Notes: generated from the sequence alone by a model not told the origin. A stretch of 14,678 nucleotides of DNA from Halanaerobiales bacterium (GCA_023128035.1 JAGMES010000107.1:1-14678), one strand, 5' to 3'. Counted from the first letter of the stretch, positions 8,757 through 14,561 are shown. Translations and numbers: made by a program.

Positions 8757-8794
8757 ATAAAAAAGAGCCATTTCATGAAATGGCTCTTTTTTAT
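8757..8794 (-). terminator. Bidirectional intrinsic terminator after the HEAT-repeat gene
   Basis: This is a perfect 38-bp palindrome centred on TTTCATGAAA, with GAGCCA/TGGCTC in the stem and six A/T on each flank. It lies 21 bases past the stop of the HEAT-repeat gene and before the protease promoter, insulating the two units. Confidence 0.88.
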
Positions 8795-8814
8795 TATTCA
8801 ACTCGCTATTTTAT

Positions 8815-9438
8815 TTAGCTTACATTTTTAATAACACTTTCACAAGTCTCTAAAACTAGTTTAGACTCTAAGAACTTAATTCCCCTATAACCAGGCATAT
8901 TACGGTATGGTTCTAAAAATTCTTCTAATTTTTCTAAAGAATTTCCTCCACTCCGTTCCAATATCTTTTGAATAGCTATGGCAGAAGCTTTTCTAACCTT
9001 ATCGCTCCGATCATTGAAAACTACATTTATCAATGTCGGCAAAGCTTCTGGCGTTCCTAACTCAGCCAAAGCTTTTCCTGCTGTCTCACGGGCAAACCAG
9101 TCTTTACAACCTAATCCCTGAGATAAAACTTGTACTACCCTCTCTCCCCCAATTTCATTTAATGCTTTACGAGTTTCCTGACGAATTCCTCTTTTACTTG
9201 AACGTAATTGAAGCATCAAATGGGTTGGAGTATCTTCTTTGTTCATCTTCGCTATCCCATATATAGCTGCACGACGTAATTTTGTGGAAAATGAATCTAA
9301 TCTAGCTACCATCTTGGGATAAACTTCTTCTTCGGGATACTCTTCAATCAATTGATCAATTCCCTGATATAAATCTGAATAGGTTAATTTTGCTACTTGA
9401 TCAATTCTTTCATCCAAAGTCAAAAACATGTTCTCCAT
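8815..9438 (-). CDS. HEAT-repeat (PBS lyase-like) protein
   Basis: This is a soluble 207-residue protein made of helical repeats. At least three HEAT/PBS-lyase-type units are visible in about 35-175, each with a recognisable helix pair: LRRAAIYGIAKM, WFARETAGKALAELG with EALPTLINVV, and VRKASAIAIQKIL. Such proteins act as scaffolds or binding partners. No catalytic motif or export signal is seen. The start is the ATG giving MENMFLTLDE because GGAGGG stands 6 bases before it. The upstream ATG at 9462 would place that ribosome site inside the coding region. The gene is monocistronic, with its own promoter at 9529-9556 and terminator at 8757-8794. Its partner and role are unknown. Confidence 0.8.
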   Translation of the reverse strand: MENMFLTLDERIDQVAKLTYSDLYQGIDQLIEEYPEEEVYPKMVARLDSFSTKLRRAAIYGIAKMNKEDTPTHLMLQLRSSKRGIRQETRKALNEIGGERVVQVLSQGLGCKDWFARETAGKALAELGTPEALPTLINVVFNDRSDKVRKASAIAIQKILERSGGNSLEKLEEFLEPYRNMPGYRGIKFLESKLVLETCESVIKNVS

Positions 9439-9468
9439 TTCTTTCCCTCCTGTGATTAACATTTTGTA

Positions 9469-9490
9469 TGAGTAAATTTTAATTTACTCA
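9469..9490 (-). promoter_or_regulatory. Perfect inverted repeat in the leader of the HEAT-repeat gene
   Basis: Half-sites TGAGTAAATT and AATTTACTCA are separated by TT, giving a perfect 22-bp palindrome. It lies between the promoter and the ribosome site, about 40 bases downstream of the -10 box. It could be an operator for a dimeric repressor. The 2-base centre and AT content make a stable RNA hairpin less likely. Confidence 0.5.
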
Positions 9491-9528
9491 ATTCGATAAT
9501 ACTTTTCTAAAAACTCTACACATATTAA

Positions 9529-9556
9529 ATTATATCACATTTTTAGGTAATTTCAA
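9529..9556 (-). promoter_or_regulatory. Sigma-A promoter of the HEAT-repeat gene
   Basis: On the minus strand TTGAAA (9551-9556) and a perfect TATAAT (9529-9534) are 16 bases apart. The -10 is preceded by TGA, an extended -10 element. It points at the gene at 8815-9438. Confidence 0.85.
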
Positions 9557-9647
9557 GAAAAACTCCTATTTTACTTGGAAAATATCTAATTTATTTGCTT
9601 TATTTCTCTTCAATCAACAAAAAGTCAATAATTACACATATGTGTTA

Positions 9648-10763
9648 CTACTGACCCCGACTCTCAAGCAACTTCCATATTTCAGGATCTTCCATACCAA
9701 TTCTCCAAAGTGCAATCCCACCTAAATGATATTTTTTTACTAGATCCAATTTAATTCGTAAACTCTCTATATCTTCAAACCATACTTGATGTTCTTCATC
9801 TGTAGTAAAATAACGGAAATACCAACTACTTGAGTCTTCATCCCAAATACCCTTTGCATTATTACGATCCCTTATTTCTACCATCCTATGATAACTTAAA
9901 ATTTGACCCCGTTGACGACCATCAATCACCCAATCATAACCATAACATGGCAACCCAAAAATAATTTTTTCTTCAGCTATTTCCATCAAAGCATAATCCA
10001 AAACATCTTTAACCCAAAAAAGAGGGGAAATAGGCCCAGGATGCCCTTCAATCCAATGAAAATCAAAAGATTCCAATACAACATAATCTGCATATTCGCC
10101 TATCTTCCGATAATCATAACCACTTACCCAATGAGAATCATAAGAATCGCCTGTTTTAGCTGGTAAAGTTACAATCACGCCAAAGCCTTCATTATGTAAA
10201 TAAAAAGCGAATTCTTGAATTAGTCTATTTAAATAATCTCGATTATAAGGAGATATATTTTTCAACTGAATGTTTACCCCAGAAAAAGAATATTCCTCTA
10301 AAAGTTTTTGTATACTATGTAACAATTCTCGCCTATACTGTGTCTTTTCTAGAACCTGATCAGCAATCTTTCCTAAGTGATTAAAATTCTCAACATGCAA
10401 GTAGACCTTAATTCCTTTCGCTCTAGCTTGTGTGATTACTTCTGAATCAATTTTTACAGTAATACTACCATTTTCATTCATCTCAGCCCAACAAGGACTT
10501 ATACTAGTCATAACTGGATTTAATACTGTCTGCGCACGCACAAATTGTCCACTATTTTGTATACCATGATAATAACCCAATATCTCCCGTCGATACTCTC
10601 CACTAAACTCAGGGATTATCAACTTTTGTCCTCCATAAACAACATTCATGCCTTCTAAATCATTTGCACAAATCATCGTACCAGGGTTAATTTCAAATTT
10701 ATCTGCTATACTCCAGATTGTTTCCCCTGGTTTAACTGAATATAATAAAGAATCCCCAACCAT
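9648..10763 (-). CDS. LysM / GH18-like protein, spore-coat type, catalytic motif lost
   Basis: This 371-residue protein has an N-terminal LysM domain (about 6-51: YSVKPGETIWSIADKF ... VVYGGQKLIIP) and a GH18 domain (about 60-368) of the YaaH/SleL spore cortex-lytic type, with GLPCYGYDW and GGIALWRIG as landmarks. LysM would bind peptidoglycan, in spores the cortex or coat. The GH18 active-site motif, normally DGVNxDxE, here reads SGVNIQLK (about 161-168): both Asp and the catalytic Glu are gone, so hydrolysis is unlikely and a binding role is inferred. There is no signal peptide, as in spore-coat members. The start is the ATG at 10763: the ATG 15 bases upstream has AGGAG directly abutting it, and a possible -10 box lies too close to leave a leader. 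That longer start remains possible. Confidence 0.82.
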   Translation of the reverse strand: MVGDSLLYSVKPGETIWSIADKFEINPGTMICANDLEGMNVVYGGQKLIIPEFSGEYRREILGYYHGIQNSGQFVRAQTVLNPVMTSISPCWAEMNENGSITVKIDSEVITQARAKGIKVYLHVENFNHLGKIADQVLEKTQYRRELLHSIQKLLEEYSFSGVNIQLKNISPYNRDYLNRLIQEFAFYLHNEGFGVIVTLPAKTGDSYDSHWVSGYDYRKIGEYADYVVLESFDFHWIEGHPGPISPLFWVKDVLDYALMEIAEEKIIFGLPCYGYDWVIDGRQRGQILSYHRMVEIRDRNNAKGIWDEDSSSWYFRYFTTDEEHQVWFEDIESLRIKLDLVKKYHLGGIALWRIGMEDPEIWKLLESRGQ

Positions 10764-10788
10764 ACTTACCACCCCCATCTCCTAGTAC

Positions 10789-10794
10789 ATTATA
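10789..10794 (-). promoter_or_regulatory. Possible -10 box of the LysM/GH18 gene
   Basis: A perfect TATAAT on the minus strand lies 25 bases upstream of the chosen ATG. The -35 position at 17 bases (TACACA) is poor, so either activation or another sigma factor would be needed. No clear sigma-E or sigma-K match was seen. Confidence 0.35.
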
Positions 10795-10817
10795 TTAAAA
10801 AGTTCTGGGAGTGTGTA

Positions 10818-10853
10818 ACAAAAGCAAAGTGCCATTAGGCACTTTGCTTTTGT
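10818..10853 (-). terminator. Intrinsic terminator after the small membrane-protein gene
   Basis: ACAAAAGCAAAGTGCC and GGCACTTTGCTTTTGT form a perfect 16-bp stem with a 4-base loop. It lies 14 bases past the stop codon of the gene at 10867-11193. The T-rich part is inside the stem, and the arms are symmetrical enough for action on both strands. Confidence 0.85.
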
Positions 10854-10866
10854 GTCTATGTAAAAA

Positions 10867-11193
10867 TTATAAAGGTATGTCTTTCTTTTTCGTCTTTACT
10901 TTTTCAATAACACCTTCTATTACTGAATTTGCAGCAATTCCAAAAGAGATACTCGTAGCTAAAATCTTCAATTCATTGAGTTTAAGAACATTATCAGGTT
11001 CAGTTATTGAAGAAAGATAATTCATTCCAATAATAGCCGCTCCTATTCCAATAAACACATTACCTAGAAACCCCAGATAAAAATATTTTCCAATAAAAAT
11101 AGGTTTCGCTAACTTATGTTCGCCGTCAAAAATTGCTTTCAACAATCCACCAAAAGCACCACCCAATACAATCCATAAGATATTAAGTTTCAT
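10867..11193 (-). CDS. Small integral membrane protein, possibly DUF4257-like
   Basis: This 108-residue protein has three probable membrane helices: about 4-22 (GGAFGGLLKAIF), 36-60 (YFYLGFLGNVFIGIGAAIIG) and 75-95 (ILATSISFGIAANSVIEGV). The tail is basic (KVKTKKKD). Glycine-rich first and second helices and the FDG turn recall the small DUF4257 membrane proteins, but this assignment is from memory and weak. The ribosome site is perfect (AAGGAGGT, about 6 bases from ATG), and a strong sigma-A promoter and terminator make it a self-contained unit. No function can be assigned. Confidence 0.75.
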   Translation of the reverse strand: MKLNILWIVLGGAFGGLLKAIFDGEHKLAKPIFIGKYFYLGFLGNVFIGIGAAIIGMNYLSSITEPDNVLKLNELKILATSISFGIAANSVIEGVIEKVKTKKKDIPL

Positions 11194-11242
11194 AGGGGAC
11201 CTCCTTCTCTATGCTTCTGCGTGACATCTACTTGTTAGTTAA

Positions 11243-11271
11243 ATAATAACATGTTCGACGAAATTAGTCAA
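11243..11271 (-). promoter_or_regulatory. Sigma-A promoter of the small membrane-protein gene
   Basis: On the minus strand TTGACT (11266-11271) and TATTAT (11243-11248) are exactly 17 bases apart, with TGT before the -10 (extended -10). The leader is about 40 bases. Confidence 0.82.
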
Positions 11272-11279
11272 AACAAAAA

Positions 11280-11324
11280 CAAAAAAAAAGAGCTGTTTTG
11301 CGCACATAATGAACGCACAACTCT
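11280..11324 (-). terminator. Intrinsic terminator of the yabG-veg transcript
   Basis: AGAG and CTCT close an imperfect stem in which GTTTTGCG faces CGCACAAC (one mismatch, one 2-base bulge). On the minus strand it is followed by nine T residues. It probably stood right behind veg before the repeat at 11336-11454 came to lie between them. Confidence 0.72.
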
Positions 11325-11335
11325 GATTTTTTATT

Positions 11336-11454
11336 TTAATCTTTTGAGTTAAGACCCCCACTTCTATAAGTGGTGGGAATTGTTTTTAATCTTCAGTGGG
11401 GGTAGAATCCCCTACTGAAGCCCCGATGTTCAGCTTTAGCTGGACGAGTTCACT
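11336..11454 (+). mobile_element. Structured repeat element, copy 2 (IS200/IS605 right-end-like)
   Basis: Four hairpins are visible in order. The first is TTAA(T)CT / AGTTAA around TTTG (11336-11352). The second is CCACTT / AAGTGG around CTAT (11358-11373). The third is CTTCAGTGGGGG / CCCCTACTGAAG around TAGAAT, with one G-U pair (11391-11420). The fourth is GTTCAGC / GCTGGAC around TTTA, with one G-U pair (11428-11445). It ends GAGTTCACT. Compared with the copy at 12685-12775 it contains about 27 extra bases between the second and third hairpins. Subterminal hairpins and the TTCAC end are typical of IS200/IS605/IS1341 ends and TnpB omega-RNA scaffolds. There is no transposase gene. It ends 14 bases before the veg stop codon. 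Confidence 0.72.
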
Positions 11455-11467
11455 AAAGTCGATGTTG

Positions 11468-11734
11468 TTAAACACTAACACAACCAATCTTCGCATTTTG
11501 CCCTTTAATCACTATTTCAACAGTCTCAGTCAAGACATCAGCATATGTATAAGAAATTCGGCGTGGGTTATGGTCATCTTCTACACGAATCACAAATATG
11601 TTAGGGTAAGTCTGTTCCAACACACCTTCTTTCTGTAAAATCTTTCGTCGCCCTCGATTCGCCTTTAAAGTAACCTGATGCCCAACAAAAGAGTTCAAAT
11701 CTTTTCGAATGTCATCTAAAACTTTTTTAGCCAT
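11468..11734 (-). CDS. veg: Veg protein
   Basis: This is a small cytoplasmic protein of 88 residues, clearly of the Veg family: LKANRGRRK (about 23-31), TYPNIFVI and ISYTYADVLTETVEI match the family closely in order and spacing, and the Bacillus protein has about the same length. Veg has been linked in Bacillus to biofilm matrix expression and spore outgrowth, but its biochemistry is unclear. It follows yabG by 13 bases with an AAAGGTGG ribosome site, as in Bacillus. No convincing separate promoter was found in the yabG 3' end, although Bacillus veg has a very strong one. Confidence 0.93.
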   Translation of the reverse strand: MAKKVLDDIRKDLNSFVGHQVTLKANRGRRKILQKEGVLEQTYPNIFVIRVEDDHNPRRISYTYADVLTETVEIVIKGQNAKIGCVSV

Positions 11735-11747
11735 GTCAGACCACCTT

Positions 11748-12611
11748 TCATGCTTTTTCTATATTTTGTTTGCTAATTTTAGGTAGACTAAGACGCATCT
11801 TTCCCAAAGATTCAAGTCCGCCAATTCCATCTGATCCTGAAATGGAATTATGAATCACCCCTTTAATAGAAACAATCTCCTTAAACGGAGTTAGTACTAT
11901 CATTTCCGCTACTCGCACTGGGTCTAAAGTGTGAATATTTATTCGATTAGGCGAACTAGCAAAATTAGCCCCCGCTTTAATCAAAGCCTCATAAAATGAT
12001 TGACAAGCTCCAGCAAAAATTACTAACCCATCTTTATTTGGTTCCCAATCTCGTGCTTTTAACACACTCTCTACAAAGTAGCGGGAGGTATGATAGTCAC
12101 TCAAGTCATGACCAGCAGTTTTCTTCATTCCATCATGCCCTGTAATAATTAATACATCTGGTCGATGTTTTCTCAAAAGTTCCTGAATATGCATAGGCTG
12201 TTTTTCTTCACTTATATGATACCCATTTGCAGCAATTTTTATTCCTTCATATAGTGATAAACATTTTTCTAGATAATATTTATCTCCATCAATTTGAAGT
12301 ACTGTTCCATAGATTTGACCATATTCTTTAAGTCGACGAATTCTTTGGGTTCGCGACACTTCTTTTCGTCTGACATACTCATTTTGAATTACTTCCCGGA
12401 TTTTAACCTTTCGAAGACGACCACTTCGATCTTCTAATTCATCCCTATATATATTTAGATCATCTACTGGAGCGTCTGCCATCAAACGACAATCACAACA
12501 ACGTAATAATGCAATACCTGACTCCTGATCAATTTTGATAATTTCAAAAACTAAATCTCCCCCATGAGATTGTCTAATAACAAGATCACCAATTTTAATT
12601 TTATTTTCCAA
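11748..12611 (-). CDS. yabG: Sporulation-specific protease YabG
   Basis: This is a coat-processing protease of 287 residues (peptidase family U57), close to the usual 290. YabG acts in the mother cell late in sporulation, cleaving coat and coat-morphogenesis proteins so that they can be cross-linked. Family landmarks are VLIITGHDG (153-161) with candidate catalytic His159, HDLSDYHTSRYFVE (168-181), IFAGACQSFYEAL (198-210) with candidate catalytic Cys203, and SSPNRINIHTLDPVRVAE. The start is TTG, preceded by GGAGGTGA at a 7-base distance. A CATATAATA box with an upstream AC (12645-12672) suggests sigma-K control, as known for Bacillus yabG. It is followed by veg after 13 bases. Confidence 0.94.
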   Translation of the reverse strand: MENKIKIGDLVIRQSHGGDLVFEIIKIDQESGIALLRCCDCRLMADAPVDDLNIYRDELEDRSGRLRKVKIREVIQNEYVRRKEVSRTQRIRRLKEYGQIYGTVLQIDGDKYYLEKCLSLYEGIKIAANGYHISEEKQPMHIQELLRKHRPDVLIITGHDGMKKTAGHDLSDYHTSRYFVESVLKARDWEPNKDGLVIFAGACQSFYEALIKAGANFASSPNRINIHTLDPVRVAEMIVLTPFKEIVSIKGVIHNSISGSDGIGGLESLGKMRLSLPKISKQNIEKA

Positions 12612-12644
12612 CCCCTCACCTCCAACAGGGTTAATCCCTTAGAT

Positions 12645-12672
12645 TATTATATGAAAAAAATATGTCACAGGT
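12645..12672 (-). promoter_or_regulatory. Candidate sigma-K promoter of yabG
   Basis: On the minus strand CATATAATA (12645-12653) fits the sigma-K -10 consensus CATANNNTA, and AC lies 17 bases upstream (12671-12672), as expected for the -35. The start point would fall about 25 bases before the TTG start. The -35 signal is only two bases, so the call rests mainly on the -10 and on yabG being a sigma-K gene in Bacillus. Confidence 0.45.
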
Positions 12673-12684
12673 GAGCCATTTTAT

Positions 12685-12775
12685 TTATCTTTTGAGATAA
12701 GACCCCCACTTCTATAAGTGGGGGTAGAATCCCCCACTGAAGCCCCGATGTTCAGCTTTAGCTGAACGAGTTCAC
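12685..12775 (+). mobile_element. Structured repeat element, copy 3 (IS200/IS605 right-end-like)
   Basis: The order is: hairpin TTATCT / AGATAA around TTTG (12685-12700); arm CCCCCACTT (12703-12711), arm AAGTGGGGG (12716-12724) and arm CCCCCACT (12731-12738); then the perfect hairpin GTTCAGC / GCTGAAC around TTTA (12750-12767) and the end GAGTTCACT. The middle arm can pair with either neighbour, but not both. The sequence from about 12685 on matches copy 2 with one block missing. The right end overlaps the TGA stop of ykuK on the other strand, and the left end abuts the yabG promoter. There is no transposase gene. Confidence 0.75.
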
Positions 12776-13251
12776 TTCGTGTATCGATCAGCCACTTTTG
12801 AAGCACAATAAGAATCTGGTTTTATTCTGGCATCATACCCATTTCCAACTACTATTCCAACAACTTCTTTAATTAGTTCTCTCGTTTTTCCCTTTTGGCC
12901 GACATCTAAATGAATTTCAATCTGTAAATTCCATTCACAATTATCATCTTCAGAAAGCTTTCTTGTAATTTCACTTGCCACTTCAAGGCTTTTAGCAGTT
13001 TCATAAAATATCCTCTGTCTTATACTTCGATTGATCTTTTCGTATTCTTTGAGATAATAGAATCTACCACCCTTTCCTAAACGATAAATGACCACCGCTG
13101 TTACAAAACATACATTTTCTTCACGAGTCTGAGAATCACACCCGACAATCAACTGATATTCCAGATCAGGGGCTTCATTTACGAATTTAGCAATATCTTT
13201 GTAGGTTTCATCAAAGTTCATCTTACCCCTGGTAGGGCTGATGAAAAACAT
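12772..13251 (-). CDS. ykuK: YkuK family (DUF458) RNase H-like protein
   Basis: This is a soluble 159-residue protein of the YkuK/DUF458 family, which has an RNase H-like fold; its substrate is not established. Landmarks are FISPTRGKMNFDE at the N-terminus, LIVGCDSQT (34-42) with Asp39, LQIEIHLDVGQKGKTRELI (109-127) with His114 and Asp116, and IKPDSYCASKVADRYTK at the end. The start is the ATG before FFISPT because this N-terminal motif is conserved in the family. AGGTG stands 5 bases upstream. It follows rsmA after 8 bases, so the two are co-transcribed. The TGA stop lies in the right end of the repeat at 12685-12775, so a short C-terminal tail may have been lost. Confidence 0.85.
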   Translation of the reverse strand: MFFISPTRGKMNFDETYKDIAKFVNEAPDLEYQLIVGCDSQTREENVCFVTAVVIYRLGKGGRFYYLKEYEKINRSIRQRIFYETAKSLEVASEITRKLSEDDNCEWNLQIEIHLDVGQKGKTRELIKEVVGIVVGNGYDARIKPDSYCASKVADRYTK

Positions 13252-13259
13252 TTTATCAC

Positions 13260-14141
13260 CTACTTTATCCGCCTATTGGCAGAAATTTGTTTGAAAATCT
13301 GATCACTTAAACGACCAAATTCCTGAATTCCCAGCCTTTCCCCCCTCAAACTTGGATCAATCCCTACCGCAGTCAACGCTTCTTCAATCTCTTCTTTTGA
13401 TAAAGAAATTTTAGGTGATCCTGACAATGAATTGCGTAATGTTTTTCTTCTCTGCTGAAAAGATGCGCGCACTACCTTAAAGAAAAGATCCTCATCAGAC
13501 ACCTTAACTGCAGGTTCTTCTAATCTAGTCAATTTCACTACAGCAGAATCTACATTAGGCCGAGGAATAAAAACTGTTGGTGGAACAATGGTCACAATCT
13601 CTCCTTTTGAATAAAATTGTACTGCAACAGAGAGCGCACCATAATCTTTTCCACCAGGGTTTGCAATCATCCGCTCTGCTACCTCTTTTTGAATCATGAA
13701 AACCATAAGTTCTATGGGAATTTTCTTTTCTAAAAATCCCATAATGATAGGGGTAGTGATGTAGTAGGGCAAATTCGCAATCACTTTAACCTTTTCTCCA
13801 GGCTGAATAATCTGACTCCAATCAACTTTTAAAACATCACCTTCTATATACTCTATATTAGTATACGAATTTAAAATCTCTTTTAATACTGGAATCAGCT
13901 TTCTATCCTTCTCAATTATCGTCAATTTTCCTGCAAATTTTGCTATACGCTCTGTTAAAGAGCCAATCCCAGGGCCAATCTCCACAACATGATCTTCTCC
14001 CGTCAATGCACCCGCTTCCACAATTTTATCCAGGATATTGCTATCAATTAAAAAATTTTGACCCAAAGCCTTAGTTGGACGTATGTTAAACTTTTTCATT
14101 AATTCCCGAGTTCTTACCGGAGTGCCAATCGCTTTTTTCAT
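13260..14141 (-). CDS. rsmA: 16S rRNA adenine(1518/1519)-N6-dimethyltransferase RsmA (KsgA)
   Basis: This enzyme uses SAM to dimethylate two adjacent adenines in the 3'-terminal helix of 16S rRNA during 30S maturation. In the 293-residue protein, LGQNFLID (26-33) and the SAM-binding motif VVEIGPGIGSLTERIA (52-67), acidic IIEKD (75-79), GDV (101-103) and the catalytic NLPYY (123-127) are all intact. The C-terminal helical domain includes FQQRRKTLRNSL. The start is the ATG giving MKKAIGTPVRT, which aligns with known RsmA N-termini and has AGGGAG 6 bases upstream. An ATG 15 bases earlier has its purine tract too close. It begins an operon with ykuK, driven by a near-perfect promoter at 14243-14271. 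Confidence 0.95.
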   Translation of the reverse strand: MKKAIGTPVRTRELMKKFNIRPTKALGQNFLIDSNILDKIVEAGALTGEDHVVEIGPGIGSLTERIAKFAGKLTIIEKDRKLIPVLKEILNSYTNIEYIEGDVLKVDWSQIIQPGEKVKVIANLPYYITTPIIMGFLEKKIPIELMVFMIQKEVAERMIANPGGKDYGALSVAVQFYSKGEIVTIVPPTVFIPRPNVDSAVVKLTRLEEPAVKVSDEDLFFKVVRASFQQRRKTLRNSLSGSPKISLSKEEIEEALTAVGIDPSLRGERLGIQEFGRLSDQIFKQISANRRIK

Positions 14142-14181
14142 CTTGATCTCCCTCATTTCCTCGCATCTGCGACATCATCTA

Positions 14182-14209
14182 TTTATAGTCTGCCCAAATT
14201 TTTATTCAA
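14182..14209 (-). promoter_or_regulatory. Possible second promoter of rsmA
   Basis: On the minus strand TTGAAT (14204-14209) and TATAAA (14182-14187) are 16 bases apart. It lies downstream of the stronger promoter and would give a leader of about 35 bases. Confidence 0.4.
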
Positions 14210-14242
14210 TATGAAATCACCCAATTTTTTACAGACAGCTTG

Positions 14243-14271
14243 ATTATAGCACAGATTCACCCTTTTTTCAA
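14243..14271 (-). promoter_or_regulatory. Sigma-A promoter of rsmA-ykuK
   Basis: On the minus strand TTGAAA (14266-14271) and a perfect TATAAT (14243-14248) are 17 bases apart, with TGC in front of the -10 (extended -10). It points at rsmA. Confidence 0.85.
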
Positions 14272-14276
14272 TATAA

Positions 14277-14306
14277 GCATACGATTTTCACCATTCGGGT
14301 AAACTT
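14277..14306 (+). promoter_or_regulatory. Candidate sigma-F-type promoter of the 49-residue gene
   Basis: GCATA (14277-14281) fits the sigma-F -35 (GYWTA). After 15 bases, GGGTAAACTT (14297-14306) fits most positions of the -10 (GGNRANAMTR). A TATAAT at 14311-14316 is an alternative -10 but has no -35 partner. Short consensus matches like this arise by chance. Confidence 0.3.
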
Positions 14307-14366
14307 AAGATATAATAACGTATTTATATCATTAACTTTAACAACTTTAGGAAGGAGACGATAATC

Positions 14367-14516
14367 ATGCCACACCGCGATAAACTTAAAGTAACTTATC
14401 CACCATTGGGAGATAAAACTTATGAGTTAAATTCAGAAAATGTTACTTCACCGATCAAATATGTAAGTTGTAACCCTGAAAAAAAGATGAAAATCTCAGA
14501 AAAGATTGACAAATAA
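14367..14516 (+). CDS. Small basic protein of unknown function (49 residues)
   Basis: This is the only plus-strand gene in the window and is transcribed divergently from rsmA. It runs from MPHRDKLKVTYPPLGDKTYE to KISEKIDK and is lysine-rich, with one cysteine (near residue 35) and no signal or membrane helix. AAGGAG lies 9 bases before the ATG, and a terminator begins at the stop codon, so the unit looks genuine despite its size. The family is not recognised. It does not carry the alpha/beta SASP motifs, although in Bacillus an ssp gene (sspF) lies next to veg in the same neighbourhood. A possible forespore promoter is upstream. Confidence 0.7.
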   Translation: MPHRDKLKVTYPPLGDKTYELNSENVTSPIKYVSCNPEKKMKISEKIDK

Positions 14517-14553
14517 AAAATAGCCATACTCTTCAAGAGTACGGCTATTTTTT
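14515..14553 (+). terminator. Bidirectional terminator between convergent genes
   Basis: AAAAATAGCC and GGCTATTTTT flank TACTC and GAGTA, with one A-C mismatch, forming a long stem ended by T runs on both strands. It serves the 49-residue gene on the plus strand and the partial gene at 14562-14678 on the minus strand. Confidence 0.88.
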
Positions 14554-14561
14554 AAAATATC

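Noticed and set aside
9634..9645. Palindrome ACACATATGTGT just past the LysM/GH18 stop
   Set aside because: It has no loop, no T run and no GC in the right place for a terminator. It is too short to call an operator.
9903..10166. Open frame on the plus strand inside the LysM/GH18 gene
   Set aside because: Its composition is odd, it has no ribosome site, and it lies wholly antisense to a well-supported gene.
11396..11638. Open frame on the plus strand across the repeat and veg
   Set aside because: It begins inside the structured repeat and runs antisense to veg. No Shine-Dalgarno sequence or recognisable protein.
11735..11830. Search for a separate strong promoter of veg in the yabG 3' end
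   Set aside because: No -35/-10 pair with proper spacing was found, so veg is annotated as following yabG.
11336..12775. The two repeats as a riboswitch or T-box upstream of genes
   Set aside because: They are on the opposite strand to the neighbouring genes and lie at 3' ends. No known riboswitch core was recognised.
14161..14172. Palindrome TCGCATCTGCGA before the rsmA ribosome site
   Set aside because: A 2-base centre makes a hairpin unlikely and 12-bp palindromes are common. No second site nearby.
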